Positions 1-10,800 of a DNA stretch of 64,000 nucleotides are shown here, in pieces. Position 1 is the stretch's first letter, and the number at the start of each line of letters is the position of its first letter. This DNA is from Phylloscopus collybita (lineage: Eukaryota > Chordata > Aves > Passeriformes > Phylloscopidae). The DNA is taken from positions 610,501 through 674,500 of the forward strand of contig JAJNNQ010000136.1 of the NCBI GenBank assembly GCA_027886175.1, given 5' to 3'. The position numbers and the translations under genes are program-made. The notes beneath the pieces are model-generated. The model saw only the letters and a program-made list of their open reading frames with translations, did not search any database and had not been told where the DNA came from.

Positions 1-300
1 GCTGTGGAGCAGGCTGTAAAACCCCACGTGGTACCCAGAGCAGAGGCGACCCCCCCCCGAGCACTGACGGGCAACAAAACTCCGAATAGAGTGAACCCTC
101 CTGGGGGGCAGAACCCCGCGCTGGCCCGGGACCTTGAAGGAATCCCCCCCCAACCAGGCTCAAATCCGGTACGAGCCGGGGTGCAAAACGCCACGTGGAA
201 CGGGGACCAAATTCCCCTGGGACCAAAGGCATCTGTGAAACCCCCGGCAGAACCGCGACCAAACCCCCCAGGACCAGACCTAGCTCCAAATTCCGGCCCG
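1..300. repeat. Degenerate short-unit minisatellite in IDH2 intron 1
   Basis: A run of imperfect units of roughly 20-26 bp carries recurring cores such as AAAACCCCACGTGG and GGGACCAAA. It lies downstream of the IDH2 exon 1 donor on the minus strand, so it sits in that gene's first intron. Long open frames across it come from GC richness and show no family resemblance. Confidence 0.6.
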
Positions 301-339
301 GGTCCGCAAAGCCCCGCGGGCCGGCAGCAAACGTGAGTC

Positions 340-800
340 CGGACACGATTTCAGACAGCGCCCCCCAAAAGAATCCGAGCCGCCGCCCCCCCGTGGGTCC
401 GCAGCACAGCCCGCCCGCGGCGTGCCCAGCCCCGAGAAGCGCAGGGCTCCCCCCCGCGCCCCGAGGTGTCTGTCCCCACTCACAGTGCCGGCGCTGCTGC
501 CCGCCCGCGGCGGGGAGCGGGCAGCGGGGCAGGCGGCGGAGCGCCGGGGCAGCGCGGAGGTAACGGGCGGCCATGGCGTGGGCGGACACGACGGGGCGGA
601 CACGGGGGCGCGGTTCTCTCCGCCCCGGGGCGGGACAGAGCCCCGGCTCCCCTCGTGGGGCCCCGCGAGAGCTGCGGAGGGGCCCGCGCAGGGTCCCGCG
701 GCGGGGCTGGGGTCGGTGCTGCATCCCGGGGCACGGGGGGGCCGCGGCCCGCAGCGGGGCCCGTTCCCACCGGAGGGATGTTGCATCCATCCCTGGGTAC
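340..800. promoter_or_regulatory. IDH2: CpG island, probable IDH2 promoter
   Basis: This is a dense GC and CpG block holding the IDH2 start codon (minus strand, 574) with upstream sequence at 575-800. The flanking minisatellites are less CpG-rich. It probably includes the IDH2 transcription start. No TATA box is evident, as expected for a CpG-island promoter. Confidence 0.55.
484..574 (-). CDS. IDH2: IDH2, mitochondrial NADP+ isocitrate dehydrogenase, first coding exon only
   Basis: On the minus strand an ATG at 574 opens 30 codons plus one base, ending at a clean donor GTGAGT (483-478). The peptide starts MAARYLRAAPALRRLP and ends GGQQRRH. It is Arg/Ala-rich without acidic residues, as expected for a mitochondrial targeting sequence. 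The RRH end with a split codon beginning T matches the end of IDH2 exon 1, where mature IDH2 begins shortly after a Tyr. IDH2 makes 2-oxoglutarate and NADPH from isocitrate in the matrix. The remaining exons would lie left of base 1. The identification rests on a short exon plus synteny, because IDH2 is the expected divergent neighbour of SEMA4B. All catalytic residues are outside the window. Confidence 0.72.
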
Positions 801-814
801 ATCGGGGCTCCGCG

Positions 815-1310
815 TAAGCGGCCAAACCCCACGTGGAGCCGGGACGAAACCCACCCGGGATCAAACCCCGTCTGTTAAAATGCGTGTGCAATGGGGACCA
901 GGCCCGATTTGGCCCAGGACCAGATCTAGCTGTAAAACCCTGTGTGGGTTCGGGACCAAACCCACGTGGAATCTCACTTGGTTGCCAAACCCCCCAGGGA
1001 TCATGGACCAAACTCTCCCAGAACCTGATCCGGTTGTAAATCTCCCTCGTGGAACAGAGAACAAACCCCCTTGGGAGCAGACCTAGCTCCAAAACCCTCC
1101 ACGGGACCAGGAATGAAACCTGGGGGTCAGACACAAGTTTAAAATCCCTGGTGGAACTGGGAATGCCCCCACCCCCGGGACCAGATCCATGTGCAAAACC
1201 CCTCACGGAACTGGCATCGGACATCCTGGGGATGAAACCCAGCTGTAAAAACCCTCACAGGGCTGGGACCACACCCGACTGCAAAGCCCGTGTGACACCG
1301 GGGGGGTAAG
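815..1310. repeat. Degenerate minisatellite, second block
   Basis: This is the same repeat family as at 1-300, with cores such as CCAAACCCCACGTGG and GGGACCAAACCCACGTGG. It resumes on the other side of the IDH2 CpG island. The unit is irregular (about 20-26 bp) and strongly diverged. It shows no coding signal. Confidence 0.6.
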
Positions 1311-2939
1311 GTGGGGCTGGGGACATGCAGACACAGCCTGACCCTACATGGCAGCCGGCGTCCCTGCTGATGGCTGGCGCGTGACTCGGCAGCTGGATCC
1401 AGCAGGACAAGGGCAACTGCCACTGCTCACCGGGACCTTCACCTCGCCTGGCCCCGGCAGGAGGAGGAGGAGAGGACGAAGAGGACGACAACGACGAGGA
1501 CGACGACTTACGGGGGTGATGCACACCAGGGGCACCCCGAGAAGGTGCAAGGAGTGTGTCAGGGTTGCCGGGAGGCTGCTCGGGCTGGGAATTTGTTGTC
1601 CTGCTATCCCAGCCAAGCCGATGGCTTTTTTTAGCCACATGGGACGGGCAGAGCCTGCTCCGGGAGGAAAAACAGCCCTGGAGCTGGCAGCCCCCAGCGG
1701 AGGGGCTGGAGGAGCTGCGGCAGTTGTTGACGTCTGCCCGGCTTTAACATTAACCAGAGCAGGAGCCGCGGGGCCGCAGTGGCGGGGAGGGGTCAGCAGT
1801 GGTCTCCGGGCTGTCCCTGCTCCCACCGCCCAGCCCGTGCTGCCAGCAGCCCTGCGGCCACACGCCAGCTCTGTCAGGGGCTGCCTGGCCGCCCCCCCGG
1901 CTGCCCTTGCCCCGGCCCCGCGGCTGGAGCCGCCCAGTGACCGCAGCGCTGGCAGGACGAGGTCAGGCCAGCTCGGCGACAGTCCCCCCGCGAGGAGAGG
2001 ACAGCAGAGGCCATGTGGCACAGGCCCAGGAAAGGCCCCAAACAAAGGCACCGCCCGTTCATCCCTGGGCTCAGCCCCGCCACCCTCCCTGCTGTGCCGC
2101 TCCAGTGTCCCCAGCGTGGCTGCCCTGGGGACACGAGAGTGCTGGCAGGGCTGGCTGTGGGCCCGGGAGCTCAGGTAGTGACAGGTCCCACAGGTTTGGG
2201 ACCCAGCCAGAGCACGAACACGGAGCTGGTGTGCGGCCTCCGTGTGTTCCCTGCTGCCCACGGGCAGCCCTGTGTCTGCCCGCGGAGGGGGCTCCGAGGG
2301 GCTGACAGGAGCCGTGTTCCCTTGTGCTGCCCACAAATGCACAAAGACCCCCAGACCTGCCCAGAGCTGGAATGGGGGCTGTGTCCCCCCTTTGCCAGCC
2401 ATCCAACCTCCTGGAGCTGCCAGCATCACCCTGCCTGGCACCTCCCTGGGGACCCCTGCCTGCCCAGCACAGCCAGGGTTTCAGTGCCCGTGATCCCAGC
2501 AGCTCTGGGTCCTGCTGACACCCAGCTGCCAGCCCCACCACTGCGGGGCACGCCCCGGGCTGGGGTATCCCTGACCCCACATGTCGCCGTGAGGTGCCCC
2601 GACCCGTGAATTACCCCAAAGCTCCCTGAGCTGGCTGTCACCACGAGGATCTCATCATGCATGATGCCTGGAGCCATGTGCACAGGCATGAGGTGTCCCC
2701 AGAGGCACCCCTGCTGCCAGGGACCCCCAGGAAGGGCCCCCAGTGGGTGCTGCCCCCCAAATCAGGCTCCCCAGTAGCCCCACGGTGCTGGAAGCCCCTC
2801 AGCGTGCTGGGGCTGAGACACGCCGCCCTGGGCACACCAGCATGACCCCTCTAGGGCCGGTGCCACCCCACAAACCCTGGGGGGCAGAGACGGGCCCCTC
2901 CAGTTCCCGCCCCCCAGAGGTGGGGAGGGCTCCCCAGCC
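1311..2939. other. GC-rich intergenic DNA between IDH2 and SEMA4B
   Basis: I see no gene here. There is a short purine-rich tract of AGG/GAC/GAA triplets near 1459-1505. Several frames stay open only because the sequence is GC-rich, and none resembles a known protein. Confidence 0.5.
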
Positions 2940-3200
2940 AGGAGCGGCCGCCCCCTGCCCCTGCTCCCCCGGGGCCCCCAGCGCGGCGGCGGGGCCGGGG
3001 CGGGGCGGGGAGGGGCGGGCCGGCCCTTTGTTGTGCTGCGGGCGGAGCCCCCCGGAGCCGCCCCCGCACCGCCCCGCACCGCCGGGGGGTGGGGGGGAAA
3101 CACCCCGGAGCCGCCCCCGGTGCCTGCGGCTCCCGCCGCGCCTCGGAGCCGCCGAGCGGGTGAGCAGCGGGGGGAGCAGCGGGTACGGGCGGGGGCTGCG
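2940..3200 (+). promoter_or_regulatory. SEMA4B: CpG island with possible upstream noncoding SEMA4B exon
   Basis: This very GC-rich block contains GGGGCGGGG-type Sp1 sites (about 2997-3022) and ends in a good donor, CGG|GTGAGC, with GT at 3160-3161. No convincing coding frame precedes the donor. I infer a distal 5' UTR exon and promoter for SEMA4B, whose mammalian orthologue has upstream noncoding exons. It could also belong to an unrelated noncoding transcript. Confidence 0.4.
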
Positions 3201-3379
3201 TGTGAGAGGAGTGAGTGTGCAAGGGCCGTGCCTGCGTGCGGTGTGCGTGTGCAAGGGGCGCGCAGGGGCGGCTGCGCGCGGGTGCGCGTGCACAGGGCTG
3301 GGCAAGGGGCGGCGTGTGCACGTGCACGGAGGTCCCCGAGGGACACGTGCGCGGGGGCGCGCGCGTGAGTGTGAGAACG

Positions 3380-4066
3380 CGCGTGTGTGCCCGTGCCAGT
3401 GAGTGACAGTGTGTGTGCATGGCTGTGTGGCTGTGTGTGTGCACCTGGGTGTGCCTGCGTGAGTCTGAGCTGGTGAGTGTGTGCCTGTGTGTGTGTGGGG
3501 TGTGTGTAAGTGTGTGTGTGTGGTGTGTCGGTGTGTGGGGGGTGTGTGCATGGTGTAAGTGTGTGTGTTGGTGTATAAGTGTGTGTGTGGTGTGTATGTG
3601 TGTCTGGTGTGTCTGTGTGCGTGTGCGGGGTGTGTGTGTGTTGGTGTATAAGTGTGTCTGTGTGTGTGCTGTGTCTGTGTGTGTGTGCTGGTGTATAAGT
3701 GTGTGTCTGTGTGTGTGTGCTGTGTCTGTGTGTGTGTGTGGTGTATCTGTGTGTGTGTATGGTGTGTGTGTGTTGGTATATAAGTGTGTCTGTGTGTGGT
3801 GTGTCTGTGTGTGTGTTGGTGTATAAGTGTGTGTGTGTGTGTGCTGTGTCTGTGTGTTGGTGTATAAGTGTGTGTGTGTGTGTGCTGTGTCTGTGTGTGG
3901 TGTGTCTGTGTGTGTGTGTTGGTGTATAAGTGTGTCTCTGTGTGTGCTGTGTCTGTGTGTGTGCTGTGTCTGTGTGTGTGCTGTGTCTGTGTGTCTGTGT
4001 GTGGTGTGTCTGTGTGTTGGTGTATAAGTGTGTCTGTGTGTGTGCTGTGTCTGTGTGTGTGTGCGG
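3380..4066 (+). repeat. TG-rich compound satellite
   Basis: About 690 bp of (TG)n is interrupted by longer phrases such as TGGTGTATAAGTGTGTCTG and GTGCTGTGTCTGTG that recur every 30-60 bp. It is therefore a higher-order repeat built on a dinucleotide microsatellite. All long frames through it are artefacts. Alternating TG can adopt Z-DNA. Confidence 0.9.
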
Positions 4067-6213
4067 GGTGCAGGCACGCCGGGGGCCATTCCCACAGCCG
4101 TTCCCAGGCGTGTGTTTGCCGCCCAGGGCGGGCACACCCGTGACCTCTCTGCGTGTGTTTACATGTCCGGGTGTGCGCAGCCAGGCCCGGGCTCTGCTGC
4201 TCGGCACGGCCAAAACAGGCTGCTCACCTTAGTGAGCACCTTGGTGCTGCTCCGAGCTGGGACAGCCGTGTGTGCAGCGCGTCCCACCTGGGAGATGTGC
4301 CCTGGACACCTGCGGGGTGCACTCCTGCTCGGTGTCCCAGACATGTGGCCACAGCACCTCTGGTGCCCAGGCAGGCCCTGGTCTTGGGGCACAGGGAGGG
4401 TCGGGGTGCCACGGGTTTTTGGGTCATGCCCTGGGCCCTAGTGCCTGCCCCGGCTGGGCCTGGGGCTGCTCTGGCCCCAGGGAGCACCGGGGCAGGGGTG
4501 CCAAGGGTGCTACAGGACCAAGGGTGCCCCGGGGCTGAGGAGACCGGTGCTGGTTTGGGCTCTGCAGAGTCAGGATCAGCTGGGAAGGGAGCACCCATCC
4601 CTGAGCCTGGACGCTCCATTCCTGCCCTCCAGGGAGCTGAGTGCCTGTGCTCAGAGTCCACCACCTCGCTGCCCCCCAGGGCGCTCCCTGGCCGGGGTTC
4701 CTGCTGGCCATTCCCTGCCCTGTGCCTGGGCTGCCCAACAAGGAGTGGGGGCCTGGGGCAGCTCCTCGTGTGTCCTGCAGCTCCCCAGGCAGACAGGGTG
4801 GGGTGCAGGTGTCTCAGGTGGACTGTGGGGATACCCTGTGGTCCTCAGAACTGACTCTGCCATGGTGCAGGAGCGATGGGAGCAATGACAGGAGTGTGCT
4901 GTGGGGTACCCAGTGCAGGTGCAGGTGCCCTGCCAGGGCAGAGGGGATGCAGTGTGGGGCTGGCTGTGTGCCACCACCAGCCTGGCAGCAGGGTCTGAGC
5001 TCCCGGTGGGCCGGAGAGGCAGGGGGGCAGCCCTTGGCTCAGGCAGGGTGTCACGGCGGGTGCAGGGGGAATGGGGGATGCCCCGTGGGGAGCCCTGTCA
5101 GGCTGTGGGGCCAGAGGCTGCCCCGGCCCCTCGTCCTGCTTGAGGGCCCTCCCCGGAGGCTGTCGGGACGCAGCAGCAGTGTGCCCATGCTCCAGCTGCG
5201 GCCGTGCGGCCGGCTGCGGTGAGACCCGCGGGCAGCCGAGCAGCCGGGGCTGGAGCATCTGTGTGAGCGCGCAGGGCCCGCAGCCGCGCACTGCAGGTGT
5301 GCATGCAGGCGTGCTCGCACACTCTGCGTGTGCACGGCCGAGAGCAGGGACTGCCGGCTGCTGTCTGGCAGCTCCCAGCAGCCAGCCGAGCCGGGGGCGT
5401 GCGTGTGAGCCCCGGAAGGTGGGGAGAGCCCGGGCGTGTGGGCTGTGTGCGAGCCGGGAGCGGGTCCCGGAGCAGGGGCCGTGCCCGTGCTGGGGCAGGC
5501 TGCAGAGGAGGGTGGGAGCCCGTGGGCAGCAGCAGCAGCGGCGGCGGCGGCGAGGCACACGCAGCCCCGTCCCTGCTCTCTGCAGACAGCACCCGGCTCC
5601 ACCGCCGCCTTCCCGGGCACCCACTGCCGGCGGGAGCGGGGTGGCGGGCGCTGGCCTGGGAACCTGGGGCAGAAACCACCGCCCCACCTGCCTGCTGACC
5701 CCAGGCCACGGGTTTTGGTGCTGCCCAAACAGCCGGAGAGGTTTCCCCATTGCCGGCAGTGGGCAGGGAGGGTGTCGCGGCCGCCTCGCCGGTGCGTGCC
5801 AATGCCTGCAGCAGGGCGTGGGGCGCGCACAGACCTGCGCCAGTGCGGAGCGGGGCAGGGTGCTGCGGGTGCCCCCGGCGCTGCCCCGCTGGCAGCTGCG
5901 TGGGCAGGACGGGAGATAAATGGGAGTTTGGCGTAAACAGCCCTGGCTGCCAGCAGCGCTGGAGTGGTGCTTAAAGGCACAGGCTCTGGCCTGGTTCTGC
6001 TGCCTGCTCCTGCCCTTCCTCCCTGCCTGCTCTGCCCTCCTTTCCCTCCCTGCCTGCCCCTTCCCTGCCCTCCCTGCTCACCCCAGCGCAGCTGCCCTCC
6101 CCACAGGAGCTCCCGTCCTTGCTGCATGCCTTCACACCGGGGTGTTGACACAAAGCTACCACGGCCATGCACAGGTAGCACTGGAGCCTCCCAAAGATGC
6201 CGTGAGGTGGCAT
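4067..6213. other. GC-rich noncoding stretch upstream of SEMA4B
   Basis: I find no exon I can support. About 5100-5900 is CpG-rich, with a short GCG/GCA triplet run near 5527-5555. A pyrimidine-rich tract of TGCCCTCCCTGCC type lies near 6000-6080. If the exon near 3.1 kb is used, this would be SEMA4B intron. Confidence 0.4.
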
Positions 6214-6363
6214 GGGGCAGGGGGCCGTGGCTGCAGGGTGAGTGCCTGCTCCCACCCCATTCAGGGGCAGGGGGCCGTGGCTGGAGGGTGAGTGCCTGCT
6301 CCCACCCCATTCAGGGGCAGGGGGCCATGGCTGCAGGGTGAGTGCCTGCTCCCACCCCATTCA
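6214..6363 (+). repeat. 50-bp tandem repeat, three copies
   Basis: Three nearly identical 50-bp units begin at 6214, 6264 and 6314, each starting GGGGCAGGGGGCC and ending CCCACCCCATTCA. Differences are single bases (for example CCGTGG versus CCATGG). Confidence 0.9.
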
Positions 6364-6862
6364 GGGTGGCGTGCTTGGCTGAGTGACGTGGAGCCCTGTC
6401 TGTCTGTGCCACTTCCCATGAGGCTGGGGTGGAGCTGTGGGCCTGTCCCAGGCCTGGCAAGGAACACGGGGCCACAGCGGGAGCAGTGGGACAGGAAGGG
6501 AGCAAAGTCGATTTGGGCAGAGGGGCACCCCCCAGCCCCAGCCCCTGGGCATCAGGCATGGCCTGTGAGCGGGCACCGTCCAGCAGTGCCAAGCGGGCAG
6601 AGTGGGAGGGTGGGCACAGCTGTCCCAGGAGAGTGGGCAGAGGCATCTGAGGAGTGTGGGTACAGTTGTCCCTGGGGAGAATTTCTCCTGGGCAGGGGGC
6701 TCACAGTGGGTCCCACCATTGCAGTCCAGGGCTGGGACTGACCAAGAAGGACACGATAAGCTCTGCCCCACACTGGGAGGGCAGCGCTGGGTGCCCTGGC
6801 CCCAGGAGAGCTGCCTGCTGCAGGGGAATCCCCGGACCCCGTCCCTCTGTCCCCCTGTCCCC

Positions 6863-6876
6863 GTTGCCATGGCAAT
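6863..6876 (+). promoter_or_regulatory. Near-perfect RFX X-box palindrome
   Basis: GTTGCCATGGCAAT matches the RFX-family X-box GTTGCCATGGCAAC except at the last base. An ATATAAGGAGC stretch follows within 10 bp and the surroundings are locally less GC-rich. It lies about 1 kb upstream of the SEMA4B coding start, so it may be an enhancer or alternative promoter element. No binding is demonstrated. Confidence 0.45.
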
Positions 6877-7399
6877 ATAAGGAGCTGTCATTAATAGCAG
6901 TTGCGTGGGAGCTGCTGGCCGGGTGGGCAGTGCTCTGGGGGCTGTGGGGGCTGTGAGCCCTCCCCACAGCCCAGCCAGGGACAGAGCCCCCCTGCTCGGC
7001 ATGGCCACACCGCGACCCCCGGACAAGCACAGGGGCTGGCAGGGATGTGTCACCTGTGCTGAGTGCTACCCGTGAGGACACCGGTGCCGGCCAGGTCTGC
7101 CCATGGTGGGGTGGCTCAAGCACCCCGTGGTACCCCATGGCTCCCGAGGGAGGGGCGGGGAGGGAGCGCTGGGCTGTGCCGGCCAGAGCCCCCAGCCCCG
7201 GCAGAGTGGCCGTGGGGCACAGCTGAGGGGCAAGGGGGCGGCTCTGGTAGCAGCCATGGGGCCGAGCTGTTCCCAGGACAGCAGGACACTCCCGGGACAG
7301 CTTTTCCGGGGACAGCAAAATAAACTCCCAGCCCGCACGGGATCTCGGGCCCACCGGGATTCTGCCGCGGGGATGGAGGAGGTTGCAGGCAGTCCCCAG

Positions 7400-7853
7400 C
7401 TGCCGCTATGGCCGGGGACAAAGCCCCGTCCCCTCCGGACCGTGACGGCCGCGGGGCGGGGGCGGGGGCCGGGTCCCGCCGGGGCGGTGTGGGGGCGGTA
7501 CCGGCGGGAGCCGCCCGCCTCCTCTTCCGAGCGGCCCATCCCGCCCGGGGCACCGGGGGGCTGGGGGGGCTGCAGCGGATCGGTACGGCCGGGAACGGCT
7601 GGGTACGGCTCGGGGACAGATCGGTAAGGCTCGGGCGGGGCCGGTTCGGTCCGGCCGGGCGGGGCTCCGGCCGTGGCTGCTCCGCACGCCCGGTGCCGAG
7701 CGGCGGGCGGGCAGCCCCGGGGCGGGCGGGGCGGAGCGGGGCGGCGGGGGGCCGGACGGTACCGTACCAAGCCGCTGAGCCCTTCTCTCCCCGCAGGTCT
7801 GCAGCGCCCGGGCGGCTTCGCGGCCGCGGCGGAGCCCCGCGGCTCGGTCCGGG
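7400..7853 (+). promoter_or_regulatory. SEMA4B: Proximal SEMA4B CpG island and 5' UTR splice sites
   Basis: This is a CpG-dense block. A candidate donor TCG|GTAAGG has GT at 7624-7625. An acceptor CCTTCTCTCCCCGCAG ends at 7796, so the ATG-bearing exon starts at 7797. A noncoding exon ending at 7623, spliced to 7797, is the simplest reading. Confidence 0.5.
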
Positions 7854-10800
7854 ATGGCGGCGCGGCCGGTGCTGCCGGTCCTGGCGGCGCTGCTGCTCTC
7901 GGCGGCTCCGGAGCCTGTCCCGCGGGTCAGCCTGCCCTACGGTGAGTGTCCGCTGAGCTTCGGTGGGTGAGGGTCCGCCGGCACCGGGGAAGGGAGCCGG
8001 CCCCCGCCGAGGGCTCCGGCCGGCGTCTCCCCCGGGGCGGCGGAGCGTCCCGCGTCCCCCGGGGTGGGAACGCCGTGTGCCAGCCCCGCCAGCTCCCCAG
8101 GACATGAGGAACCCTCTTGTCAGCGGGACACGGAGCGAAGGCTGGGGCAGAGCCCCGGGGATGCTGCGGGGTGTAGGGACGCGCAGCCCTGTGTCCAGAC
8201 CCGCGCCGAGGGTGGGTGTGCCTGGGGCTCCCAGGGGACTTGTGCCCCCGCCAGCAGGGCAGTGGTGGCCGCCGCGTTCGGTACGAGGTGGGGTAGGCTG
8301 AGCCGGCCGGGGGGCTCTGCCCGTGGGCTCCCTCCCTGCTCGCTCTGTCCCTGGGGTGGGGGACACCCCACAGCCCCTTACTGTGCAGTGCTCAGCTCCG
8401 GACAGCTCTGAGCCCCACTGCCGGCACTTGTCAGCTGCGTGGCCCCAGAGTGCTGGGGGCTGCGCTGGGCAGGGGCCAGGGAAGGACATCTGGGAGGGAG
8501 CTAGGCCAGGCAGAACTGTAACGAGTGGGGGGCCTGGTTGCAGCCCCCTCCTGCCCGGCAGAGCCCCCCAGCAGCTGGCACAGTCTGGAGGAGCTGCTTG
8601 GGCTCAGCCCTAGCAGCTGTGCCGTGCGGGGGAGCCACCCAGGGCTGTGCTGCCAGAAGGTGGCTGGATCCAGCTGCTGCCGGCCAGCAGAGCCCATCCC
8701 GCCCTGTGCTGCCTGGCCTGGGAGGGTGCCGTGGTTTGGGCAGCTGCGAGCGCTCCCTGGCTCAGCACGCTGCAGCTCACTGCTGTAGATGTGGCCACAC
8801 CACATGCTCCCATGACCGCTGGCCACGGCCGTGGTGGCTCCAGCAGATGTGGGACCTGCTGAGCTGGACAGGAGGCTGGGACACAGTGAGACAACCAGCT
8901 CGGCGTCATGCTGTGCCGTGCCGTGCCGTGCTGAGCCACGCTGCCTGGCCCTGCCCGCACAGACCGGTTCTGCCCTGTGCCCTGCACACCTGTCAGGCTG
9001 TGGGAGCTGTGGGGCTGCAGCCACGGGCAGTGCCCGGGGATCCCGGCCTGGAGCCCAGCGGTGCAGGAGGAGCTGGGCAGGGAGCACAGGCCAGTGGCCG
9101 GTGTTTGCCCGGTGGTGGCTCCCATGGAGCGTGGCCACGTGGGGCTGCAGTTGGTGGGAGGGAGGAGCTGGGAGCTGCTCCCCTGGGAGCACTGGATGTG
9201 CCTGCAGCAGGTTTGTCTGGAAGAAGCAGGTCTTGTCCTGACAGGTCCCTGGCAGCCACACCAGCAGCTCACTCCCCAGGCCAGCACAGCTCTGCAAGGC
9301 ACAGGGGCCCTGCTGCCCCTTCGCTGCCGTGCCCACCACGGGTGGCATCACCCTGCCACTAGGGTACAGGGGGTGCCCTGGGGCATCAGCTTCCTCCTCC
9401 CTGCACTGGGCTGGTGCTGGGCCAGCTGAGCCCCCCAGGGTGGGGGAGATGTTGCCCCATCTAGAGGCACCTGGGGTTTGTGGAGCAACAGGAGGTGAGA
9501 GCCGTGGGGTCCCACCCCACAGCACCATTGCCCCACAGCTCATTGATCCCTTACACTGACTCTCACCAGGCAGGGCCTGGCAGGAGCTCTGTGGTTATCC
9601 TGGTGGGACTCTGGGAGCAGGCAGGGGGTTGGGGGAGGTCAGGGGTCAGGGAGTTGGCAGTGTGAGTCAGCCCGACGCTCACACGGCCAGGCCCATCTGA
9701 TTCAGAGCAGCGGGAGGAGAGGAAGGGCTTCCGGGGCCAGGCCACCCACGCGGGACAGGACGGGACGGGACGGGATGGGAAGGGACAGGACGGGCGCTCC
9801 CTGACTCAGCACAGCCACTGGCCCGTGTCCGGCACGGGCTGAGCCCCGCGGGCCGCTGTGGGCAGCAGAGGGCCGAGCCCCGCACCCAGCACCCGCAGCA
9901 CGGGGCTGAGCCCTGTGTGTGGCAGAGGTGAGCCCGGCGGGCTGGGGCAGGAAGGCGCTCCCAGCACTCATCTCCCCCTGCTGTGAGATTGGGGTCCCTG
10001 TGGCGCTGGGCTGGGCTCAGCCTCCCGCGCTGCAGGGCTGAGCTCTAAGGCTGGACATGGCTTGGCAGCTGCCCCAGTGCTCGGCAGGGCTGTTGTGGCA
10101 TCCTCAGGGCCAGGGCACGGCTGTGCCTGGTGGGTGTCCTTGGGCACTATCGCTGTCCTGCACAGCTCCCTGCAGTCTGTGGTGCCACATGTGTCTGGCA
10201 GTGCGGGCAGAGCCGGGTCTGGCCCTGGCTGCTCCGGGTGGGTGGCACGGCCAAGGGGCTGGACAGAGGGGCCAGAAGCAGCTGTGGTGCAGGGCCCTGG
10301 GGGTCAGGTGCCAGCACAAGGCTGATGCCTGTCACTCTTGCCCCACAGACTCGGCTGAGAGAGTGGTGCGGCGCTTTGAGGCACCTGGTGTGTCCAACTA
10401 CACAGCCCTCCTGCTGAGCCCGGACGGTGGGACCCTCTACCTGGGGGCACGAGAACTGCTCCTCACCCTCAACACCAGCAACTTTCAGCCCAGCTCCCCA
10501 GTTCATAGGGTGAGCCCAGGGGTGGGCTGGGCAGCCCCTGGAGAGGGAGGGGGCACCCAGCTAGCTGGAGCACAGGGGATCCGCTCCCCACCAGCATTTT
10601 GGGTCTGTGTGAACCATCATGCATTCAGGAGCAACTGCCCCAGAGCAGGGTGTTGGAGGTGGGGAGGATGTGGTTGCTATGAATAAGCCCAAGGAGGGTG
10701 TGTGACGGGGCAGGCTCCCAGTGACTGTCCCTTCTCCACAGCTGCTGTGGAGTGCAGATGAGGAGAAGAAGAGGCAGTGTGTGTTCAAGGGCAAGGACCC

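Noticed and set aside
4..1224. Long open frames on both strands at the left edge (up to 314 codons)
   Set aside because: They run through GC-rich minisatellite and CpG-island DNA, lack splice or family support, and conflict with the 30-codon IDH2 exon in a different frame.
2762..4213. 483-codon minus-strand frame rich in His-Thr
   Set aside because: It is a translation of the TG/CA satellite, not a gene.
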